Assembly: GCF_007748175.1 (NCBI RefSeq)
Contig: NZ_CP037422.1
Span: 7,027,952 to 7,091,951 of the forward strand
Source of the DNA: Gimesia aquarii
Lineage (GTDB): Bacteria > Planctomycetota > Planctomycetia > Planctomycetales > Planctomycetaceae
DNA: 64,000 nucleotides
Reading direction: 5' to 3'
Shown here piece by piece: positions 9,593-19,314 of the stretch. The notes beneath the pieces were generated by a model that was given only the letters and a program-made list of their open reading frames with translations, had not been told where the DNA came from and made no database searches. Numbering within the stretch: position 1 is the first letter of the stretch; each line of letters begins with the position of its first letter. A program made the position numbers and the translations under genes.

Positions 9593-10423
9593 CTATTTTT
9601 CTGGTTTGAACGCAGAATTCAGTAGTCCAGGACGATCGGAAGTAATGCCTTCAACACCCATGTTTACAAGTTTTTTAGCATCCTTTACCGAGTTGACTGT
9701 CCAGACATAAACGGGTAGACCGGCTGAATTGGCGCGTTCAATAAACTCTTTCGTCACGAATTTATTGTAACCAACATCCAGACCATCCAGATGAGCGTCT
9801 GTTGCTTTTTGAATATAATATTCCGCGTTGTGCGCCCATTTTCTTGTTAGTTTGTTCTGTTTCACTTTGAAGACCCAATACACTTTCAAATCAGGAAGTA
9901 TCTGCTTTGCCTGTTGCATAGTCTCATAATCAAAGCCGATGATTGCTGTCTGTGCTGCTGCTTTTCCGGAAGCGTCCAAATCCTGCTTGAGTTGCGGCAG
10001 CACCTCGGCACCGCACTTGATTTCGATAAAGAGTCGCTTATTGTCTGGAATCGTATTCAGAATCTGAGTCAGCGTGGGAATTCTTGCATGCTTGTATTTC
10101 GAATTTTTCCACGCACCTACATCCAGAGTCTGCAATTCTGCGAACGTCTGTTCTTTCACCGCTTGATCACGTCCCCCGATGCGTTTTGTGGTTTTATCAT
10201 GATAGGCAACGATCTTCCCATCTTTGGTCAGATAAATATCGATTTCAACTGCATCCGCGTTGAGTTGCCAAGCCAGATTTACAGAAGCGAGCGTATTCTC
10301 CGGGGCATCGTATGAAGCGCCGCGGTGTCCGATGATTTCGACAGCAGGGAGATCAGAAGTCGCTGACACGATGACTAGGCCTGTAAAAATAACAATGAAA
10401 TGAGGGAAACGCACGCACGACAT
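9593..10423 (-). CDS. Glycerophosphodiester phosphodiesterase
   Basis: The 276-residue product has an N-terminal signal peptide (PHFIVIFTGLVIVSA) and the complete GDPD signature: IGHRGAS at about residue 31, PENT, the metal-binding E and D in AVEIDIYLTKDG, and VAYHDKTTKR. Later IPTLTQIL and FIEIKCG supply the remaining TIM-barrel metal ligand. The enzyme hydrolyses glycerophosphodiesters to glycerol-3-phosphate and an alcohol (EC 3.1.4.46), here outside the cytoplasm, for phospholipid-derived phosphate or glycerol recovery. The C-terminal motif VYVWTVNSVKDAKKLVNMGV is the usual last barrel strand and helix. It stands alone, 112 bases downstream of the HEAT-PDZ gene start. Confidence 0.9.
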   Translation of the reverse strand: MSCVRFPHFIVIFTGLVIVSATSDLPAVEIIGHRGASYDAPENTLASVNLAWQLNADAVEIDIYLTKDGKIVAYHDKTTKRIGGRDQAVKEQTFAELQTLDVGAWKNSKYKHARIPTLTQILNTIPDNKRLFIEIKCGAEVLPQLKQDLDASGKAAAQTAIIGFDYETMQQAKQILPDLKVYWVFKVKQNKLTRKWAHNAEYYIQKATDAHLDGLDVGYNKFVTKEFIERANSAGLPVYVWTVNSVKDAKKLVNMGVEGITSDRPGLLNSAFKPEK

Positions 10424-10750
10424 CTTATCTGATCCTTGGTAAAATATTCTAAGCCTTGTGACAAAATTCTGTTTCCTAATTAGTTATATTGAAGCATATT
10501 AACGGCTTGTAAAGAATCTGTGAAATTTACTTACTGGAACCAACGAAGTTGTGTTTGTGCCCCCATCTGAAAATAGAATCGGATATTCCTGCTTCAAATT
10601 GTACATCTGGTATTCAGGGCGTTCCTTGACGATTAGGAGTATCACATCTAAACTCAATTTTTGCTAATCATAACAAATGCGATAGTTAGATGACTCTGCT
10701 TTGATGTGTGTTGTCTACTGATTATTGACTTAGTTGAAGGAGTCTCATTG

Positions 10751-10951
10751 GTGCAAATTCAAGTGAACGGTGAAGCCCAAGAGGTTCCCCAGAATTTAAC
10801 AGTAGCCGGACTTTTGGCCCAACTGGGACTCCAGCCCAAATATCTGGCTGTTGAACGAAATTTGATTTTAATTCCACGCGAAGAACACGCTACCTGTACA
10901 CTGCAGGAAGGTGATCGCCTGGAGATTGTAACACTGGTAGGCGGTGGATAA
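10751..10951 (+). CDS. thiS: Sulfur carrier protein ThiS
   Basis: ThiS carries sulfur as a C-terminal thiocarboxylate for thiazole synthesis in thiamine biosynthesis. The 66-residue product from the GTG at 10751 ends in the diagnostic GGG tail (VTLVGGG) and has the ubiquitin-like [16 protein letters not shown] start. AAGGAG at about 10737-10742 lies 8 bases before this GTG, whereas the upstream in-frame ATG at 10706 has no ribosome-binding site. Five bases separate its stop from thiG, so they are co-transcribed and probably translationally coupled. I looked for a TPP riboswitch ahead of it (10424-10750) and saw none of the THI-box core sequence. Confidence 0.9.
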   Translation: MQIQVNGEAQEVPQNLTVAGLLAQLGLQPKYLAVERNLILIPREEHATCTLQEGDRLEIVTLVGGG

Positions 10952-10956
10952 CAGAT

Positions 10957-11790
10957 ATGGCAACGATAGGCAGTACAGAAACCTCTCTTACTTTGGGAAC
11001 TCATCATCTGAACTCCCGGTTGATCGTCGGTACCGGAAAGTATGCGACGTACGAATTGATGCAAGAAAGTCTTGAGGTCAGTGGCACTGACGTCATTACT
11101 GTGGCGGTACGCCGCGAACGGTTAATTGATGCAGATGGTCGGAATATACTCGATTTCATTGATCTGGAAAAATATACCATTCTGCCCAATACCGCAGGTT
11201 GTTTTTCCGCTGAAGATGCAGTTCGCGTGGCACGTATGGGACGTGAGATTTTACGAGGTCTGGAAAATCCGGGCGCGGACTGGGTAAAAATTGAAGTTCT
11301 CGGTGACACGAAAACATTGCTCCCTGATCCAGTAGCCACCCTGGAAGCTACGAAACAGCTGGTAGATGAAGGATTTTCTGTGCTCTGCTATTCAACTGAT
11401 GATCCAATTACTGCGAAACGTCTGAAAGAAGCGGGCGCGACATCAGTGATGCCTGCGGGTAGTCCTATCGGTAGCGGTCAGGGAATATTGAACCCGAATA
11501 ATATTCGCATCTGTCTGGAATATCTGAAAGAAGACGATCCCGATTACCCTGTCATCGTTGATGCCGGCGTGGGAACAGCCAGCGATGTCACAATCGCGAT
11601 GGAGCTCGGCTGTGATGGGGTGTTATTAAATACGGGAATCGCTGGTGCACAAGACCCTGTCCGTATGGCACGCGCTATGAAAAGCGCGATCGAGGCGGGA
11701 CGCGATGCCTATCTCGCTGGCCGGATTCCCAGGAAGCTCTATGCGACTGCTTCCAGTCCGGAAACTGGCGTGATTGCCCCAAAGGGATAA
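10957..11790 (+). CDS. thiG: Thiazole synthase ThiG
   Basis: ThiG condenses 1-deoxy-D-xylulose-5-phosphate, dehydroglycine and ThiS-thiocarboxylate sulfur to the thiazole phosphate of thiamine (EC 2.8.1.10). The TIM barrel shows [10 protein letters not shown], the Schiff-base lysine in [10 protein letters not shown] (about residue 111), [12 protein letters not shown] and [10 protein letters not shown], all standard. At 277 residues it is full length with a short N-terminal extension. It follows thiS directly; other thi genes (thiC, thiE, thiH/thiO) are not in the window. The gene is convergent with the next one, with only 19 bases between stops. Confidence 0.96.
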   Translation: MATIGSTETSLTLGTHHLNSRLIVGTGKYATYELMQESLEVSGTDVITVAVRRERLIDADGRNILDFIDLEKYTILPNTAGCFSAEDAVRVARMGREILRGLENPGADWVKIEVLGDTKTLLPDPVATLEATKQLVDEGFSVLCYSTDDPITAKRLKEAGATSVMPAGSPIGSGQGILNPNNIRICLEYLKEDDPDYPVIVDAGVGTASDVTIAMELGCDGVLLNTGIAGAQDPVRMARAMKSAIEAGRDAYLAGRIPRKLYATASSPETGVIAPKG

Positions 11791-11809
11791 GTTGTTTCCA
11801 ACGTCCTGA

Positions 11810-12502
11810 TTATTTTTTCTTTTGAGGCTGTTTTTTAGATTTGTTCTTTTGTGGCCACGGAGGCTGCCGTTCTGCAGAAATGACCACACTTAATTGATTC
11901 TGACCAGCGATACCTCCAACCTGTCCCGATGTTTTTACCACCTTCCAAGTCGCTGAGGCGTCGTTCACACCCCCTGCTGACAATGCTTGATTTAATTTTG
12001 TAAGCGCATCAGTGAGTGCTTTTTCAAAGGAACCATCCTTAGAAGTTCCCTTGAATCTGCGACGCACTGGTTGAATGGTATCACCACCTTGATCGAACTT
12101 GATCAGTACAATTCCAGATTTCACGCCGTGGACACGAATGCCTTTCACCCAATTTGGATAGCCTTTCCATGTGTTGGAGGCAGTTACCTGGGAGATAGCC
12201 TGGATTGCAATTCCTGAGGGAGGCACTGCCGTCAGCTTGTAATCTTGAACTCCATCTTTAGGCGGTTTTTTGTAAACGACCCTTGATAGCTTTGTCTTGG
12301 TATAACCGCCTGTCGGAACTTCTCCGACCACATTGAGTATCAGATTCGGTGGAGCGGATTTCTGAATCTGATGAGCGACCTTCAATATTTTAGGAACAGT
12401 AATCGGTTTTAATTTTACTTCTTCTGCCTGCACCGAAGCTAAAGGAACGCATGTGAAAACGAGAGCAATCACTACAAAAGAGATCATTTTTAAGTAGCTC
12501 AT
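11810..12502 (-). CDS. Secreted hypothetical protein with lysine-rich tail
   Basis: A 230-residue protein with a clear signal peptide (MISFVVIALVFTCVPLASVQA). The start at 12502 is chosen because GGAGAG lies 7 bases upstream; a TTG 15 bases further up is the alternative. The mature part has no domain I recognise. It contains a beta-rich region around KVVYKKPPKDGVQDYKL and ends in an unusual run of Lys, Gln and Pro (last about 15 residues), which may contact nucleic acid or an acidic polymer. A single Ala/Val-rich C-terminal stretch precedes the tail. It appears to be its own transcription unit between thiG and the ClpP-like gene. Confidence 0.6.
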   Translation of the reverse strand: MSYLKMISFVVIALVFTCVPLASVQAEEVKLKPITVPKILKVAHQIQKSAPPNLILNVVGEVPTGGYTKTKLSRVVYKKPPKDGVQDYKLTAVPPSGIAIQAISQVTASNTWKGYPNWVKGIRVHGVKSGIVLIKFDQGGDTIQPVRRRFKGTSKDGSFEKALTDALTKLNQALSAGGVNDASATWKVVKTSGQVGGIAGQNQLSVVISAERQPPWPQKNKSKKQPQKKK

Positions 12503-12637
12503 GAAAAATCTCTCCAACCAAAAACTGTAAGGGAATTTATTTCGACAGAATTCTAAAGACGTTGTTATTTCATTATTAAGACGTAATCTGAACTTGATTC
12601 GGTTCCGAAAAATAAAAGCTTTTCCAAAAAACTCTCA

Positions 12638-13261
12638 CTATCTTTTCTCTATCAGTTTCCATTGGTCTTCTGATGAAAAGGGATCAACCAATTGTGCTAA
12701 TCCAGCATCAACCAATTCTTGTCCTGAAACAAACTTACCTGGTCGCGTCCATTGATCGAGTAAACTTTGTTCACAACCAAATAGCTGCGCCTGCAATCGA
12801 TCAAAGTCAGATTCCATAACTTTAAAATGTCGAGCCCATTCTGCGGCCTCTTCAAATCGCACGTCATCTTCACTTTGCCAGCGAACGGGATGGAACAGGA
12901 GCGTCGTATAACTGGTTACAAATCGATACTTGCATGCCGCAAAGGGGAGAATCGCGGCAGATGAGCATTCACCTAAAGCGACTCCGGCAACATTTAAGTT
13001 TCGCAGGCGGATTAAACTGGCTAATGTGAGTCCAGCATAAACAGAACCACCGGGCGAATCAATGAAGATCGTTCCCCGACTGCCACGCGGTAAATCTACA
13101 AGTCGCGAGACAAGATCAGTCTCTTTCTCGCCGAGATCCCCCGAGATTGCAATTTCCCAATCTGGCTCCTTTTCTGGAGCCGAATTGCTCCTCAAAGAAG
13201 CAAATTTCTCGGGATACGATTTGAGAGAAGAAGTGGTACGTAACCGTCGTCGTCTATTCAT
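12638..13261 (-). CDS. ClpP-like (SDH-type) serine protease
   Basis: The 207-residue product belongs to the ClpP/crotonase serine protease superfamily. The oxyanion loop IDSPGGSVYAG, the nucleophile region GECSSAAIL (about residue 98-103) and the histidine in LLFHPVRW (about 124) are visible, and an Asp follows in the C-terminal handle (LVDAGLAQLVD). The sequence is divergent from housekeeping ClpP1 (nucleophile box normally GQAASMG) and has a basic N-terminal extension of about 30 residues. It may be a ClpP paralogue that joins a mixed ring, or a ClpX-independent protease. No clpX or clpA lies next to it. Confidence 0.7.
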   Translation of the reverse strand: MNRRRRLRTTSSLKSYPEKFASLRSNSAPEKEPDWEIAISGDLGEKETDLVSRLVDLPRGSRGTIFIDSPGGSVYAGLTLASLIRLRNLNVAGVALGECSSAAILPFAACKYRFVTSYTTLLFHPVRWQSEDDVRFEEAAEWARHFKVMESDFDRLQAQLFGCEQSLLDQWTRPGKFVSGQELVDAGLAQLVDPFSSEDQWKLIEKR

Positions 13262-13490
13262 TGTTTCTATTTTATTTTTTCTTCGTTTAGATTACCAACA
13301 AAAAATCATAATCCAAACTCTTTAGAATAACAGAACAAAAGGCCCATTCGCAAACCGTGTCCCAGCTCAGTTCGGGAAAAAGTCTGCGAAAATGTCTGTA
13401 CGACTTGGCGCCGAGATAGTATTCAGCACACAATAACGCATTGTTCATTATAAACTATAAACGACTGATTAAAATTGGGGAATTCTCACC

Positions 13491-14585
13491 GTGAAAATCG
13501 TGTTCAGCATGATCTGTTTGTTTGTCGGCTTGTCTACAACAACCATTGCCAACGGTGCGTCCGTTCAAATTACTCAGAAAGGGTCGAAAGTCAACGTTTC
13601 CATCGATGGGAAACCCTTTGCGACCTATAACACGGGAAGAGACCTTCCCAAGCCTTTTTTCTCTCCTGTACGTGCAGCCGATGGAACGATCATTACCCGT
13701 TCGCTGGTCGATCCGGAAGATCATCCACACCATAAAGGAATTTGGGTGGCCGTTGATGAAGTCAACGAAGTCGACTTTTGGGCTGAAAAAGGCAAAATTC
13801 GTAATTCGCGCGTAAAAATCATCAAAGCATCTGGCAATCCCGCTGTAATGAGAGTTGTCAACCAATGGCAAGGTTCAGATGGTAAACCGATTGTCACGGA
13901 AAATACCGTCATTTCAATTTATGCGAATCGATTACTGACTTATAACATCACGTTTACTGCAGGTGCTAAATCTGTTGTCTTTGAAGATACGAAAGAAGGC
14001 TTGTTTGGCATTCGCCTGCCTAATGGGATGCGGGAAAAAGAGGAAGGCAGTGTAGAAAATAATACAGGCATCAAAGGCACTAAGGACAACTGGGGTAAAC
14101 CAACCGAGTGGATTGACTACTATGGCCCGCTGAATGGCAAAGTCTATGGAGTCACGCTGATGGACTCTCCACAAAACTATAAAAAGTCTCGTTATCATGT
14201 ACGTAACTACGGGCTATTTACTATCAGCCCGTTTGGCGATCATGCTTACACAAACAAGAAACAGCCGACAGATCCAAAGCATCTCAAAGCGGGAGAAAAA
14301 TTGAATCTGAAGTATGGAATTTATATTCACTCAGGTAATACCCAACAAGGACAAGTGGCAGCCGCATATCAGCAATTCCTGAAGGTGACTCAGAAGAAAG
14401 CAGTTACCTCCAAAAATGGAAATAAGCAATCCTCATCAAAGAACATTGTCACTGCACCATATGAAGAAAAAGAAAATCGCATCGAACCGATTCCTGCGAC
14501 AGCCGTTGATAGCAGTAATGATTGTAACTGCTGTCCTCAAAGACGAAGTCGAAGGCTGTTTCGTCGTTGGCGTAGCCGCAGATAA
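13491..14585 (+). CDS. Secreted DUF6807 (PmoA-type) family protein
   Basis: The GTG at 13491 starts a signal peptide (VFSMICLFVGLSTTTIANGA). The body matches the DUF6807 family, often mislabelled methane oxygenase PmoA, with DHPHHKGIWVAVDEVN and FWAEKGKI; such beta-sandwich proteins are abundant in planctomycetes and their role, probably carbohydrate-related, is not established. A striking oddity is the C-terminal tail after about residue 340: a short Cys cluster (DCNCCPQR) and then an Arg-rich end (RRLFRRWRSRR) that is not part of the usual domain. After the gene, 14586-14941 holds no other gene; only a weak 7-bp repeat (GATTATT/AATAATC) is visible. Confidence 0.7.
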   Translation: MKIVFSMICLFVGLSTTTIANGASVQITQKGSKVNVSIDGKPFATYNTGRDLPKPFFSPVRAADGTIITRSLVDPEDHPHHKGIWVAVDEVNEVDFWAEKGKIRNSRVKIIKASGNPAVMRVVNQWQGSDGKPIVTENTVISIYANRLLTYNITFTAGAKSVVFEDTKEGLFGIRLPNGMREKEEGSVENNTGIKGTKDNWGKPTEWIDYYGPLNGKVYGVTLMDSPQNYKKSRYHVRNYGLFTISPFGDHAYTNKKQPTDPKHLKAGEKLNLKYGIYIHSGNTQQGQVAAAYQQFLKVTQKKAVTSKNGNKQSSSKNIVTAPYEEKENRIEPIPATAVDSSNDCNCCPQRRSRRLFRRWRSRR

Positions 14586-14941
14586 GTGAACAAAACAACC
14601 CTCACCGGTGATTATTTCGCTTTCTGGTCTGAATAATCGGACATAACAGAAAAAGATACCTGCCGAGATGAGGGTACGATCATTCTATTCATTGCGACTC
14701 GTTCCCCGCTCCAATAAGATCAGCACCACCGATTTTTTTTGGTTTCAAAAGCTGATAGAGGACCTCGGACATTCATCTGGGATCTCGCGATACCAAGAGG
14801 CAAAGATTTATGAGGGACCATCTCTCCCGATATAAATTGCGGAAATCGACTTTTGAGTCAGATCGTTCCATCAATCAGGTTGGATCCGCCAAAACAGACA
14901 ACATTTTGGAAAAAACGCTTTCTAAACAAGGACTTACTACG

Positions 14942-16705
14942 GTGTTACGAACACATACCTGCGGAGAATTGAGATTAGACCATGTTGGGCAGTCAGTGAC
15001 TCTCGCAGGCTGGGTAATTCGAGGTCGTGATCATGGAGGCCTGGCTTTCATCGATCTGAGAGACCGCTACGGAATCACACAAATCGTATTCAATCCCGAT
15101 CGTGATGCTGCAATGCATGAACTGGCACGTTCCCTGCGTGCAGAAGATGTGATTCAGGTGACAGGAGAAGTCGTTTTACGAGATGATCGCGAAAATCCAA
15201 AGCTGGCAACTGGTAAAATCGAGGTTCGTGGTCACGAACTGAAAGTTCTCAACAAAAGCAAAACACCGCCGTTTGAACCAGGGACAACCGAACTGCCCAA
15301 TGAAGAACTTCGTTTGACCTACCGCTTCCTCGATCTTCGTAGTGATCGTCTGCAGGAAGCGTTGCAACTAAGACATCGCCTCACCAAGTTAACACGCGAC
15401 TATTTTGATGAGCATCAATTTCTCGAAATCGAAACTCCCATCCTCGGTCGAAGCACTCCGGAAGGGGCCCGCGACTATCTGGTTCCCAGTCGTGTCCATG
15501 AAGGCAGTTTTTACGCCTTACCTCAATCTCCACAGATCTATAAACAAATTCTAATGATTTCCGGCTATGACCGCTATTTCCAAATTGCACGTTGCTTCCG
15601 AGATGAAGACTTACGCGCTGATCGGCAACCGGAGTTTACACAAATCGATCTGGAGATGGCGTTTGTCGATCAGGAAGACATTCTTTCGTTGATTGATGGT
15701 CTGATTAGCAAATTAGTGAAAGATCTGCGAAACGAGGAAACAGAACGACCTTTGCCTCGTTATGACTATCAAGACGTCATGGAAAAATATGGTTCAGACA
15801 AACCCGATTTACGATTCGGCATGGAGCTGGTGGACGTCGCTGAAATTGCTCAAACTTGCGACTTTGCTGTTTTCAAGAAAACCATGGAAGCGGGTGGCCG
15901 TGTACGTGGTCTGAATGCCAAAGGAGCAGCTGACCGTTATAGCCGAAAAGACATCGATTGCCTCACAGAATTTGCAGGTGAATACGGTGCCAAAGGGCTG
16001 GCTTTCTTCAAGGTCACAGATGAGGGCCTGCACTCACCCATCGCAAAATTCTTTTCTGAAACTGACAAACAGAAGATTATGGAAACTATGCAAGCTGAAG
16101 TAGGCGATCTGCTGTTTTTCGTCGCCGATCAATGTGCTGTGACATCAGCCGCTTTAGCAGCGTTACGAAATCGCTTAGGGAAAGAATTGGAACTATATGA
16201 CCCTAACGATATCAAATGTTGCTGGGTAACGAACTTTCCTCTATTTTCGTACAATGAAGATGAAAAACGCTGGGAAGCGGAACATCATCCCTTCTGTCAA
16301 CCAGTGGAAGCAGACCTTGAGTATCTCAAAAGTGACCCTGCCAAGGTACGGGCACAATCATACGATCTGGTCATGAATGGTTATGAATTGGCAAGCGGCA
16401 GTGTTCGTGTGCATGACCAGAGTGTCCAACAGGTAATCTTTGATCTGCTGGACATTTCTGCCGAAGAAGCGGAAGAACGGTTTGGCTTTCTGTTACAAGC
16501 TCTACGATATGGTGCACCACCTCACGCGGGAGCAGCCCTGGGACTGGATCGACTTGTGATGATTTTGTGCGGGAATGATAACATCCGTGATGTCGTTGCG
16601 TTCCCTAAAACACAAAAAGCAGCTGACTTATTGAGTGGTGCTCCCTCAGAGGTAGATCCACATCAATTGCGAGACCTGCGTATCAAAGTTGACATTCCCC
16701 AATAA
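14942..16705 (+). CDS. aspS: Aspartyl-tRNA synthetase
   Basis: AspRS charges tRNA-Asp (EC 6.1.1.12), possibly also tRNA-Asn if non-discriminating; which of the two cannot be read from sequence by eye. The N-terminal OB fold begins [10 protein letters not shown]. Class II motif 2 is [18 protein letters not shown] (about residue 219-236) and motif 3 GLDRLVMIL (about 533); the bacterial GAD insertion domain lies between. I chose the GTG at 14942 (587 residues, the family norm): AAGGA sits 9 bases upstream and homology starts at the next residue. The in-frame ATG at 14810 would add 44 residues with no family counterpart. Confidence 0.95.
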   Translation: MLRTHTCGELRLDHVGQSVTLAGWVIRGRDHGGLAFIDLRDRYGITQIVFNPDRDAAMHELARSLRAEDVIQVTGEVVLRDDRENPKLATGKIEVRGHELKVLNKSKTPPFEPGTTELPNEELRLTYRFLDLRSDRLQEALQLRHRLTKLTRDYFDEHQFLEIETPILGRSTPEGARDYLVPSRVHEGSFYALPQSPQIYKQILMISGYDRYFQIARCFRDEDLRADRQPEFTQIDLEMAFVDQEDILSLIDGLISKLVKDLRNEETERPLPRYDYQDVMEKYGSDKPDLRFGMELVDVAEIAQTCDFAVFKKTMEAGGRVRGLNAKGAADRYSRKDIDCLTEFAGEYGAKGLAFFKVTDEGLHSPIAKFFSETDKQKIMETMQAEVGDLLFFVADQCAVTSAALAALRNRLGKELELYDPNDIKCCWVTNFPLFSYNEDEKRWEAEHHPFCQPVEADLEYLKSDPAKVRAQSYDLVMNGYELASGSVRVHDQSVQQVIFDLLDISAEEAEERFGFLLQALRYGAPPHAGAALGLDRLVMILCGNDNIRDVVAFPKTQKAADLLSGAPSEVDPHQLRDLRIKVDIPQ

Positions 16706-16750
16706 TCAAAGAATGTTCATAATAGGGTGACGATCATTAAGGAGAACCAA

Positions 16751-18091
16751 ATGAAGTCCGTCACTCTACTTAGTTTAATTGTCGTGGGCACGCTCATGAC
16801 AGCCTGTAGTGATTCTACTCAATCGACCATTAATGTAGATTCCACAAAGAAGAAAATCCCAAAAACACAGACTGACCCTGTGACTGTGGTCGAAGTTTCA
16901 TTTAATGATGCTCAGTTTGTCAGTCGACAGAATTCAAAGACTGGTTACTGGCCAAACTGGCTCGGACCTGATTACAACGGTATCTCACCAGAAACAAACT
17001 GGCGTGCGGATTGGTCGCAAAAACCACCCACTGTCCTGTGGCGTGGAAACGTGGGAACGGGTTATAGCTCGATCTCTGCAGCCAACGGCCGCATCTATAC
17101 CATGGGGCATAAAGCAGGGAATGAAACAGTCTTTTGTCTGGATGCAGAGACCGGAAAAGAGATCTGGAAACATACCTACCCTGCTGAATTGGTCAATCGC
17201 CTGAATGCAGGAGGTCCTGGTGCGACCCCGACCATCGATGGAGAGTTTCTCTATACGAACAGTCGAGATGGGAATCTAATCTGTTTTGAAGTCCAGACAG
17301 GAAAAGTTGTTTGGGAAAAAAGATTGACCGAAGCCTATCAAATGAAAGTTCCCGAGTGGGGTTTCACCTGTTCGCCTCTGGTTCTTGGAGACAAACTGAT
17401 TGTCGAAGCAGGCCGACTCGTCGCCCTCGATAAAAAAACGGGAGCCGAACTCTGGAAATCGACGCCACATATGCCCGGTTATGGAACACCGGCTGCTTTC
17501 GAAATCGATGGAACGATTTATCTAGCTCTGTTGAACAATGAATGTTTGACGATAACGCGTGCCGACGATGGAAAAGAAGTAACGACCTTCGACTGGCCTT
17601 CACCGTTTGCTACTAATTCCACGACTCCTATCATTGATGGAAAGAGCATCTTTATTTCTTCAGGTTATGGAAAAGGGTGTGCATTGTTTGATTTCGATAA
17701 TCTGCAATTAAAAACCCGTTATACAAATCGCGATATGAAAAATCATTTCAACAATAGCGTGCTCTATCAAAAACATTTTTATGGAATGAACGGCAACTCT
17801 AATTTAGGGCGTATCGTACGCTTAACCTGCATTGATCAACAAACGGGAAAAATGAAATGGCGGGAAGCGGGATTTGGCTGTGGCTCTTTGCTGATTGCAA
17901 ATGGCAAGCTTATCATTCTGTCTGATGAAGGGACATTGGTAACAGCAAAAGCTTCTCCAGAGTCATACCAGGAAATTTCCCGTTTTAAAGTCCTCGATCA
18001 CCAATGCTGGACAGTCCCTGTCTTATGTAATGGACTCGTTTATTGTCGGGACTCAGCCGGAAACGTTGCCTGCGTCGATCTCCGACCGTAA
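16751..18091 (+). CDS. PQQ-like beta-propeller lipoprotein
   Basis: AAGGAG six bases before the ATG at 16751 sets the start. The signal peptide ends in a lipobox (GTLMTAC), so the protein is lipid-anchored. Downstream are repeated beta-propeller blades of the PQQ/BamB type: CLDAETGKEIWKHTY, CFEVQTGKVVWEKRL, ALDKKTGAELWKSTP and CIDQQTGKMKWREAG. No PQQ ligands or cytochrome motif are evident, so it is more likely a structural or assembly propeller than an alcohol dehydrogenase. This 446-residue form is a common planctomycete secreted protein. It lies 45 bases after aspS and could be read from the same transcript. Confidence 0.8.
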   Translation: MKSVTLLSLIVVGTLMTACSDSTQSTINVDSTKKKIPKTQTDPVTVVEVSFNDAQFVSRQNSKTGYWPNWLGPDYNGISPETNWRADWSQKPPTVLWRGNVGTGYSSISAANGRIYTMGHKAGNETVFCLDAETGKEIWKHTYPAELVNRLNAGGPGATPTIDGEFLYTNSRDGNLICFEVQTGKVVWEKRLTEAYQMKVPEWGFTCSPLVLGDKLIVEAGRLVALDKKTGAELWKSTPHMPGYGTPAAFEIDGTIYLALLNNECLTITRADDGKEVTTFDWPSPFATNSTTPIIDGKSIFISSGYGKGCALFDFDNLQLKTRYTNRDMKNHFNNSVLYQKHFYGMNGNSNLGRIVRLTCIDQQTGKMKWREAGFGCGSLLIANGKLIILSDEGTLVTAKASPESYQEISRFKVLDHQCWTVPVLCNGLVYCRDSAGNVACVDLRP

Positions 18092-18110
18092 TCCGATTCA
18101 CCTGAAATCG

Positions 18111-18683
18111 TTATGCCTGATAATGACGAGTGATCAAATCATTCTGAATCCAGAGTAATTTGTTGAATGCCGCTAGAGTTTTGACTTCGGTTTCCCGATC
18201 CAGATTCAGGCCGAGAAGTGTACTGACTAACGCATTCGAAACAAATCCCATGAGGGCATTCATCTGTACTAGTGGTACATTCAATTCTTTATTGCCTGCT
18301 TTGGGAGTGTGAATCTTGCCTACCATATCCAGATATTGCACCATTTTCTCGTCGTAAGGTCTTGTCACCAAAGCTTCCAGATAGCGTCCGAGATGCTGTT
18401 TACGAAATTGAATCATTTCGTGATCGAGAGTTAGTGTCTCAATGCTTTCAGGAATTTCACCTTCATAACCGTGTTGGCGTGGCACAAAATGACGTTTTGT
18501 GCAATCATATTTAAATAGTTGGTCATAAACAGCATCAACTAAGGTAGGAACCAAAGGTGCGATCGCATCAGCTGCGGAATGGATTGCCTGTAAATCATCT
18601 TCATTCACACCAATAAATTCGGTGAGATACTGAAATCGGTATAGCAGGTCGTTTTCCAGCTTAGCTTCGTCGATGTGTTTCAT
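18111..18683 (-). CDS. Protoglobin (globin-coupled sensor-type haem protein)
   Basis: A 190-residue single-domain protein of the protoglobin family (PF11563). Marks are the N-terminal helix DLLYRFQYLTEFIGVNEDD, the central YDQLFKYDCTKRHF and the proximal-haem histidine in GKIHTPKAGN (about residue 124). Protoglobins bind O2, CO and NO. The start at 18683 is preferred to 18701, since homology begins with KHIDEAKLE. It is divergent from an Rrf2-family regulator gene, and the 138-base region between the two starts holds a candidate promoter and operator. This suggests that expression is controlled by nitric oxide, redox or iron, and that the protein detoxifies or senses NO or oxygen. Confidence 0.85.
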   Translation of the reverse strand: MKHIDEAKLENDLLYRFQYLTEFIGVNEDDLQAIHSAADAIAPLVPTLVDAVYDQLFKYDCTKRHFVPRQHGYEGEIPESIETLTLDHEMIQFRKQHLGRYLEALVTRPYDEKMVQYLDMVGKIHTPKAGNKELNVPLVQMNALMGFVSNALVSTLLGLNLDRETEVKTLAAFNKLLWIQNDLITRHYQA

Positions 18684-18752
18684 TTTGAATCCTGTAATCA
18701 AGAAGAGCGACTGAATAAATATCTAAACTTTTTCCCTATTACTAAAATATCA

Positions 18753-18794
18753 TTGCTACGCAGAATAGCAGACACAATAATAGACATCAATGTC
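18753..18794 (+). promoter_or_regulatory. Candidate promoter and operator of the Rrf2 gene
   Basis: TTGCTA (18753-18758), 17 bases, then AATAAT (18776-18781) form a moderate sigma70-like promoter. A perfect 5-bp inverted repeat GACAT-CA-ATGTC (18783-18794) overlaps the expected transcription start, a natural place for repressor binding. It could serve as an autoregulatory site and also affect the divergent protoglobin gene. The match is short, so this is a candidate only. Confidence 0.4.
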
Positions 18795-18821
18795 CAGTTG
18801 TCATTTCCAAGGACTTTGCTT

Positions 18822-19301
18822 ATGTTTTCCCAGACAGTTGAATATGCACTCAGAGCGATTGTTCATTTAGCGGACCAGTCTCCAAATCCGTGCACAACAG
18901 AGCAAATTGCGAAAGCCACCAAAGTCCCTCAAGCATATCTTTCGAAAGTATTACAGAGCCTGCGTCAGTCCCAAATCGTACATTCGCAAAGAGGCATTGG
19001 TGGAGGCATATCACTGGTGAAGACACCTGATGCATTGAATCTGCTGGAAGTGGTCAACGCAGTCGATCCGATTTGCAGAATCAAAACGTGTCCACTTGGA
19101 CTCAAAGGTCATGGCACAAATTTATGTCCATTACATCGCAAGCTGGACGATGCAATGCGAGAAACAGAAACGGCCTTTTCTGAAACGTCTTTAGCAGACA
19201 TTCTTTCTTCCTCTACCAACAGCTATCCTCTTTGCAATGAACCGCACGAACGACTCACAACACTGGAAGGCTCACCCGCTCTTCCCACCACAAAGCGATA
19301 G
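18822..19301 (+). CDS. Rrf2-family transcriptional regulator (NsrR/IscR-like)
   Basis: The 159-residue product begins with the family signature FSQTVEYALRAIVHLA and a winged helix containing VPQAYLSKVLQSLRQ. Three cysteines at residues 85, 90 and 102 (CRIKTC ... NLC) are placed like the Fe-S cluster ligands of NsrR and IscR, though the spacing (x4, x11) differs somewhat from NsrR. The start at 18822 has AAGGA 9 bases upstream; the open frame extends further 5' but without homology. Its divergence from a protoglobin gene supports an NO- or redox-responsive repressor. The C-terminus (last about 30 residues) is Ser/Thr-rich and not conserved. Confidence 0.85.
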   Translation: MFSQTVEYALRAIVHLADQSPNPCTTEQIAKATKVPQAYLSKVLQSLRQSQIVHSQRGIGGGISLVKTPDALNLLEVVNAVDPICRIKTCPLGLKGHGTNLCPLHRKLDDAMRETETAFSETSLADILSSSTNSYPLCNEPHERLTTLEGSPALPTTKR

Positions 19302-19314
19302 CATCCCATCAGCT

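Noticed and set aside
10424-10750. Possible TPP riboswitch ahead of thiS-thiG
   Set aside because: No THI-box core (CUGAGA ... ACCCUUUGAACCUGAU-like) could be found on the plus strand in the gap.
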